Positions 5,898 through 7,844 of a stretch of 7,844 nucleotides of DNA are shown here, piece after piece (position 1 is the first letter of the stretch; the number at the start of each line of letters is the position of its first letter). The position numbers and the translations under genes are program-made. The DNA is from an uncultured Erysipelotrichaceae bacterium (GTDB taxonomy: Bacteria > Bacillota_I > Bacilli_A > RF39 > UBA660): the NCBI GenBank assembly GCA_902795755.1, contig CADBMO010000074.1, forward strand, positions 1 through 7,844, in the 5' to 3' direction. Below the pieces are notes generated by a model. That model searched no databases, was not told the origin of the DNA, and was given only the letters and a program-made list of their open reading frames with translations.

Positions 5898-5924
5898 TAG
5901 CTTATTCAAAACATTGTAAAAAGT
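5898..5924 (-). promoter_or_regulatory. Sigma-K-like promoter candidate for the coat gene
   Basis: On the minus strand, AC (5924-5923), a 16-nt spacer and AATAAGCTA (5906-5898) resemble the late mother-cell sigma-K pattern (AC, 16-17 nt, CATAnnnTA), with the C of CATA replaced by A. It lies 31 nt before the coat ATG. The motif is short, so chance is a real alternative. No sigma-A promoter is evident at this distance. Confidence 0.35.
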
Positions 5925-5969
5925 ACTAATTAAAAAGCCCCTTTAAGTAAAAAAATAATTTAATTTAAA

Positions 5970-5998
5970 TTGATTTTTGTATGATTATATTATATAAT
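5970..5998 (+). promoter_or_regulatory. Sigma-A promoter for the EIIB-like gene
   Basis: TTGATT (5970-5975), a 17-nt spacer and a perfect TATAAT (5993-5998) precede the CGGAGG ribosome binding site (6010-6015). Transcription should start near 6005, giving a leader of about 16 nt. Confidence 0.65.
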
Positions 5999-6020
5999 TA
6001 AATAAGTTACGGAGGTTATT

Positions 6021-6335
6021 ATGGAAAAGTATATAATAATTGCAGTTGTATTAATAATAATAGCATTAGTTATAATAAAAGCTAATAAACCTGGCTTTAA
6101 GTATGAAGCTAATAAATTAGTAGAATATTTAGGTGGTATAAAAAACATAGAAAATATTGAGGTTAATGTATCTAGGTTTAAAGTTACATTAAAAGATATA
6201 TCAAAAGCTAATAAAGAAGGAATACAAAAATTGGGTGCAAAAGGTATAGTAGAGATAGATAATACTTTAAAAATTATATTTCAGGATGATGCAAAAAAAT
6301 TAAAAAAATGTATAGAAGAATTAAAAGAAGACTAA
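6021..6335 (+). CDS. Membrane-anchored PTS EIIB-like domain lacking the catalytic Cys
   Basis: This 104-aa protein has a single N-terminal membrane helix (about residues 4-20, all Ile, Val, Leu and Ala), a short linker, then one domain (about 28-95) like the EIIB domain of glucose-family phosphotransferase permeases. Matching landmarks are LVEYLGGIKNIENI (33-46), SRFKVTLKDISKAN (51-64), KLGAKGIVEI (70-79) and LKIIFQDDA (83-91). In working EIIB domains a phosphorylated Cys sits in a CxTRLR motif. Here the aligned residue is Asn49 (VNVSRFK), and the only Cys, Cys97, is near the C-terminus, so it should not carry out phosphotransfer. Arg52 of the motif is kept. The ATG at 6021 follows CGGAGG (6010-6015) by 5 nt. 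It diverges from the coat gene and precedes the kinase gene by 87 nt with no terminator between. A sensory, scaffolding or binding role is inference. Confidence 0.8.
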   Translation: MEKYIIIAVVLIIIALVIIKANKPGFKYEANKLVEYLGGIKNIENIEVNVSRFKVTLKDISKANKEGIQKLGAKGIVEIDNTLKIIFQDDAKKLKKCIEELKED

Positions 6336-6366
6336 AAAATACAAAAAAAATAAAATATTAACAAAA

Positions 6367-6374
6367 TTCGACAA
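6367..6374 (-). promoter_or_regulatory. Spo0A box (exact match)
   Basis: The plus strand reads TTCGACAA; the minus strand reads TTGTCGAA, an exact match to the Spo0A-binding consensus and flanked by T residues (TTTTTGTCGAATTTT). It is centred about 52 nt before the kinase start codon and overlaps the -35-like TCGACA of the kinase promoter, so phosphorylated Spo0A could control that gene. One 8-bp match is suggestive, not proof. Confidence 0.5.
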
Positions 6375-6401
6375 AAACGAACATAGGGTATATCATATAA
6401 T
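6368..6401 (+). promoter_or_regulatory. Kinase promoter with 22-nt spacing, possibly Spo0A-activated
   Basis: TATAAT (6396-6401) is a perfect -10. At 17 nt upstream there is only AAAAAC, which is not a -35. TCGACA (6368-6373), five of six to TTGACA, lies 22 nt upstream and inside the Spo0A box. This long spacing is the arrangement known for the Spo0A-activated spoIIG promoter. Transcription would start near 6408, just ahead of AGAAAGGA (6408-6415). Confidence 0.45.
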
Positions 6402-6422
6402 TTTTTTAGAAAGGAATATTAT

Positions 6423-7616
6423 ATGATGTGCTCTATTTTTATTAATTTAATTTATTTAAGTTTTCCAATTTTATGTTATTTTCTATATATTATATATAGT
6501 AAGTCAATTTTAAAAGAAGAAAATAATATCTTTTTTGATCTAGCTATATTTATGTCATTTTATTTGTTTTCAAAATATGGAGTTATAAATAATTTATGTT
6601 TATTTTTAATTTTCATACCATACATATTTTCTTTAGAAAGAAAAAGATATGTTTTATCTTTTGTTGTATTATTATTAATGTCATATGAATTAAGTTTAAT
6701 ATTGGATACTAATATCATGATTATATTGTTTGGTAATTTAATTATTTTTATATTAAGTTTATTTACAAAATTAAAAAGTAAATACTTATATTTAATAGTA
6801 GAAAGTGTTTTTTTAATTACAAGTATTATAATAAATAATATTTATCACATAGAAATTATAATCTCTTATTTTTTAACTTTTTTCCTCATTGTTATAATAG
6901 ATGATTTATATAAAAAAGTTAATGAGATGATTAATGTTTATTATTCTTTAAATAAGGTGTTAAAAGAAAAAAAATTATATGAATCATTATTTAAAATAAC
7001 TCATGAGATAAAAAATCCTTTAGCAGTATGCAAAGGTTATTTGGATATGTTTGACATTAATAATAAAAATAAGGCTAATAAGTATATAGCAATTATAAAT
7101 CAAGAAATAAATAGAACTTTAGAATTATTAAAAGATTTTTCAAATGTTTCAAAATCAATTAACATTAATAAGTGTAATATGGATGTTACTTTGTTAATTG
7201 AAGATGTTTGTGATGAAGCTAAATTTGTTTTTAATAAGGATGTTAGATTTAAATTTGAAATTTATAAAAATGAAATTTATATTGATGGTGATTACGATAG
7301 ATTAAAACAGGTTTTGGTAAATATTATAAAAAATGCAAAAGAATCAATTTTAAAAAGTGGTACTGTAGTTTTAAATACAAAAGCTAATAAAAAAAACTAT
7401 GAAATAAATATAATAGATGACGGATGTGGTATGGAAAAAGCAATTAAGGCTAAAATAGGCACTCCATTTTTTACAACAAAGAAAAATGGTACTGGTTTAG
7501 GTGTATGTTTTTCAAAAGAAATAATTGAAAAACATAATGGTAGTTTAAAATATTATTCTAAATATGGAAAAGGTACAAAGGTAAAAATAGTTTTACCAAT
7601 AAAAAACAAAGCATAG
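6423..7616 (+). CDS. Membrane sensor histidine kinase, KinB-like (sporulation kinase type)
   Basis: This 397-aa protein opens with about seven hydrophobic segments (residues about 4-24, 36-50, 55-70, 76-95, 98-115, 121-138, 143-160) and has no large extracellular domain. A short helical linker (160-187) leads to the HisKA dimerisation domain with the phosphorylated His194 in THEIKNPLAVCKGY. The HATPase domain is complete: N box around Asn300-Asn304 (NIIKNAKES), G1 DDGCGM (332-337), the PFFTTKKNGTGLG stretch (348-360) and a final GKGTKVKIVLP. The layout resembles KinB-type sporulation kinases, which feed phosphate to Spo0F/Spo0A, but no response regulator is adjacent, so its partner is inferred. 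The ATG at 6423 follows AAGGA by 7 nt; a second ATG at 6426 is also possible. An exact Spo0A box precedes it. The gene ends in a hairpin shared with the convergent phosphoesterase gene. Confidence 0.9.
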   Translation: MMCSIFINLIYLSFPILCYFLYIIYSKSILKEENNIFFDLAIFMSFYLFSKYGVINNLCLFLIFIPYIFSLERKRYVLSFVVLLLMSYELSLILDTNIMIILFGNLIIFILSLFTKLKSKYLYLIVESVFLITSIIINNIYHIEIIISYFLTFFLIVIIDDLYKKVNEMINVYYSLNKVLKEKKLYESLFKITHEIKNPLAVCKGYLDMFDINNKNKANKYIAIINQEINRTLELLKDFSNVSKSININKCNMDVTLLIEDVCDEAKFVFNKDVRFKFEIYKNEIYIDGDYDRLKQVLVNIIKNAKESILKSGTVVLNTKANKKNYEINIIDDGCGMEKAIKAKIGTPFFTTKKNGTGLGVCFSKEIIEKHNGSLKYYSKYGKGTKVKIVLPIKNKA

Positions 7617-7631
7617 TTTTATGCTTTGTTT
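7604..7631. terminator. Bidirectional terminator between the kinase and phosphoesterase genes
   Basis: AAACAAAGCAT (7604-7614) and ATGCTTTGTTT (7621-7631) form a perfect 11-bp stem with loop AGTTTT. Each arm lies within the last codons of one gene: the stops are at 7614-7616 (plus) and 7621-7619 (minus), leaving two bases between the genes. The minus-strand side has a better T-run (GTTTTTTATTGG). Confidence 0.75.
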
Positions 7632-7844
7632 AATCTATACAAGTTAATTGTAGGATGATTAAATAATCTAATATTTATTTTACTAGTTCCAATGCCAGGA
7701 TTAATAAATAATTTTGTATTATTAACTTTTTGATATGTTTTTTTATATCGTGATTGTATTATTAAATCCTTAACTTTATATATATTAACTTGACCATTAT
7801 GTGTATGACCAGCTAAAGCAATATCAAAGGTACAATCATCAATA
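7619..7844 (-). CDS. Metallophosphoesterase (YkuE/YaeI-like), C-terminal part (runs off right edge)
   Basis: The reverse complement is open from the right edge for 74 codons to a TAA at 7621-7619. The protein carries FDIALAGHTHNGQVNIY, whose GHTH supplies the last metal-binding His residues of calcineurin-like phosphoesterases. It ends LFINPGIGTSKINIRLFNHP then TINLYRL, the usual C-terminus of the YkuE/YaeI group (NPGIGTS, R, then a short strand). Members hydrolyse phosphoester or pyrophosphate bonds with a two-metal centre; YaeI and YkuE have been linked to lipid or cell-envelope substrates. GHTHGGQ is usual, and here the first Gly after His is Asn. The N-terminal metal-binding motifs (DxH, GD, GNH) lie outside the window. 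It converges on the kinase gene with a shared hairpin. Confidence 0.88.
   Translation of the reverse strand, partial: IDDCTFDIALAGHTHNGQVNIYKVKDLIIQSRYKKTYQKVNNTKLFINPGIGTSKINIRLFNHPTINLYRLNKA

Noticed and set aside
5868..5909. Longer coat protein starting at a TTG
   Set aside because: The extra 14 residues would contain the AAAGGGTGA ribosome binding site of the internal ATG at 5867, and no ribosome binding site precedes the TTG.
5975..5983. Sigma-E-like CATACAAAA on the minus strand upstream of the coat gene
   Set aside because: It lies over 100 nt from the coat ATG, has no matching -35, and falls within the plus-strand promoter of the EIIB-like gene.
6385..6417. Sigma-H promoter (AGGG...GAAT) before the kinase gene, by analogy with kinA
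   Set aside because: The -35 match is poor (AGGGTAT), and the only GAAT lies inside the ribosome binding site, too close to the start codon.

Overview
This is an AT-rich window (roughly three quarters A+T by eye) from a Gram-positive bacterium, most likely a spore-forming member of the Bacillota, class Bacilli or Erysipelotrichia-like. The evidence is strong AGGAGG-type ribosome binding sites, sigma-A promoters of the TATAAT type, tRNA genes with encoded CCA, a CotY/CotZ-type spore coat protein, a KinB-like membrane histidine kinase, and an exact Spo0A box in front of that kinase. The genus cannot be named from the sequence. The genetic code looks standard: Trp is TGG. All readable stops are TAA or TAG.

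Left part (1-2966). The 5' end of a ZIP-family metal transporter reads off the left edge on the minus strand. Divergent from it, on the plus strand, are an MmcQ/YjbR-family protein, an unrecognised 198-aa protein, a solitary LL-H-type phage holin, and an alpha/beta hydrolase of the monoacylglycerol-lipase/lysophospholipase type. Three of these four plus-strand genes have their own promoter candidate, and hairpins separate several of them. This is therefore a row of small transcription units, not one operon.

Middle (2913-5461). A three-gene tRNA cluster (Ala-TGC, Ile-GAT, Glu-TTC) has its own promoter. It ends at a strong hairpin shared with a convergent minus-strand gene for a helical, coiled-coil-like protein. 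Upstream of that gene on the same strand is a SEDS-family (FtsW/RodA/SpoVE) cell-wall polymerase. Divergent from the SEDS gene is a small unrecognised basic protein, which ends in a hairpin shared with the coat gene.

Right part (5460-7844). This part is sporulation-flavoured. It holds a Cys-rich CotY/CotZ-family coat protein on the minus strand; a divergent small membrane-anchored PTS EIIB-like domain whose catalytic Cys is replaced by Asn; a sensor histidine kinase with about seven membrane segments and a complete catalytic core; and, convergent at the right edge, the C-terminal part of a YkuE/YaeI-like metallophosphoesterase. The region before the kinase has an exact Spo0A box overlapping a -35-like hexamer placed 22 nt from a TATAAT, a layout recalling Spo0A-activated sigma-A promoters such as spoIIG. 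The most rewarding points are this promoter, the catalytically dead EIIB domain and the lone holin. I found no CRISPR array, insertion sequence, rRNA gene or replication origin, and no gene-free stretch over 300 bases.
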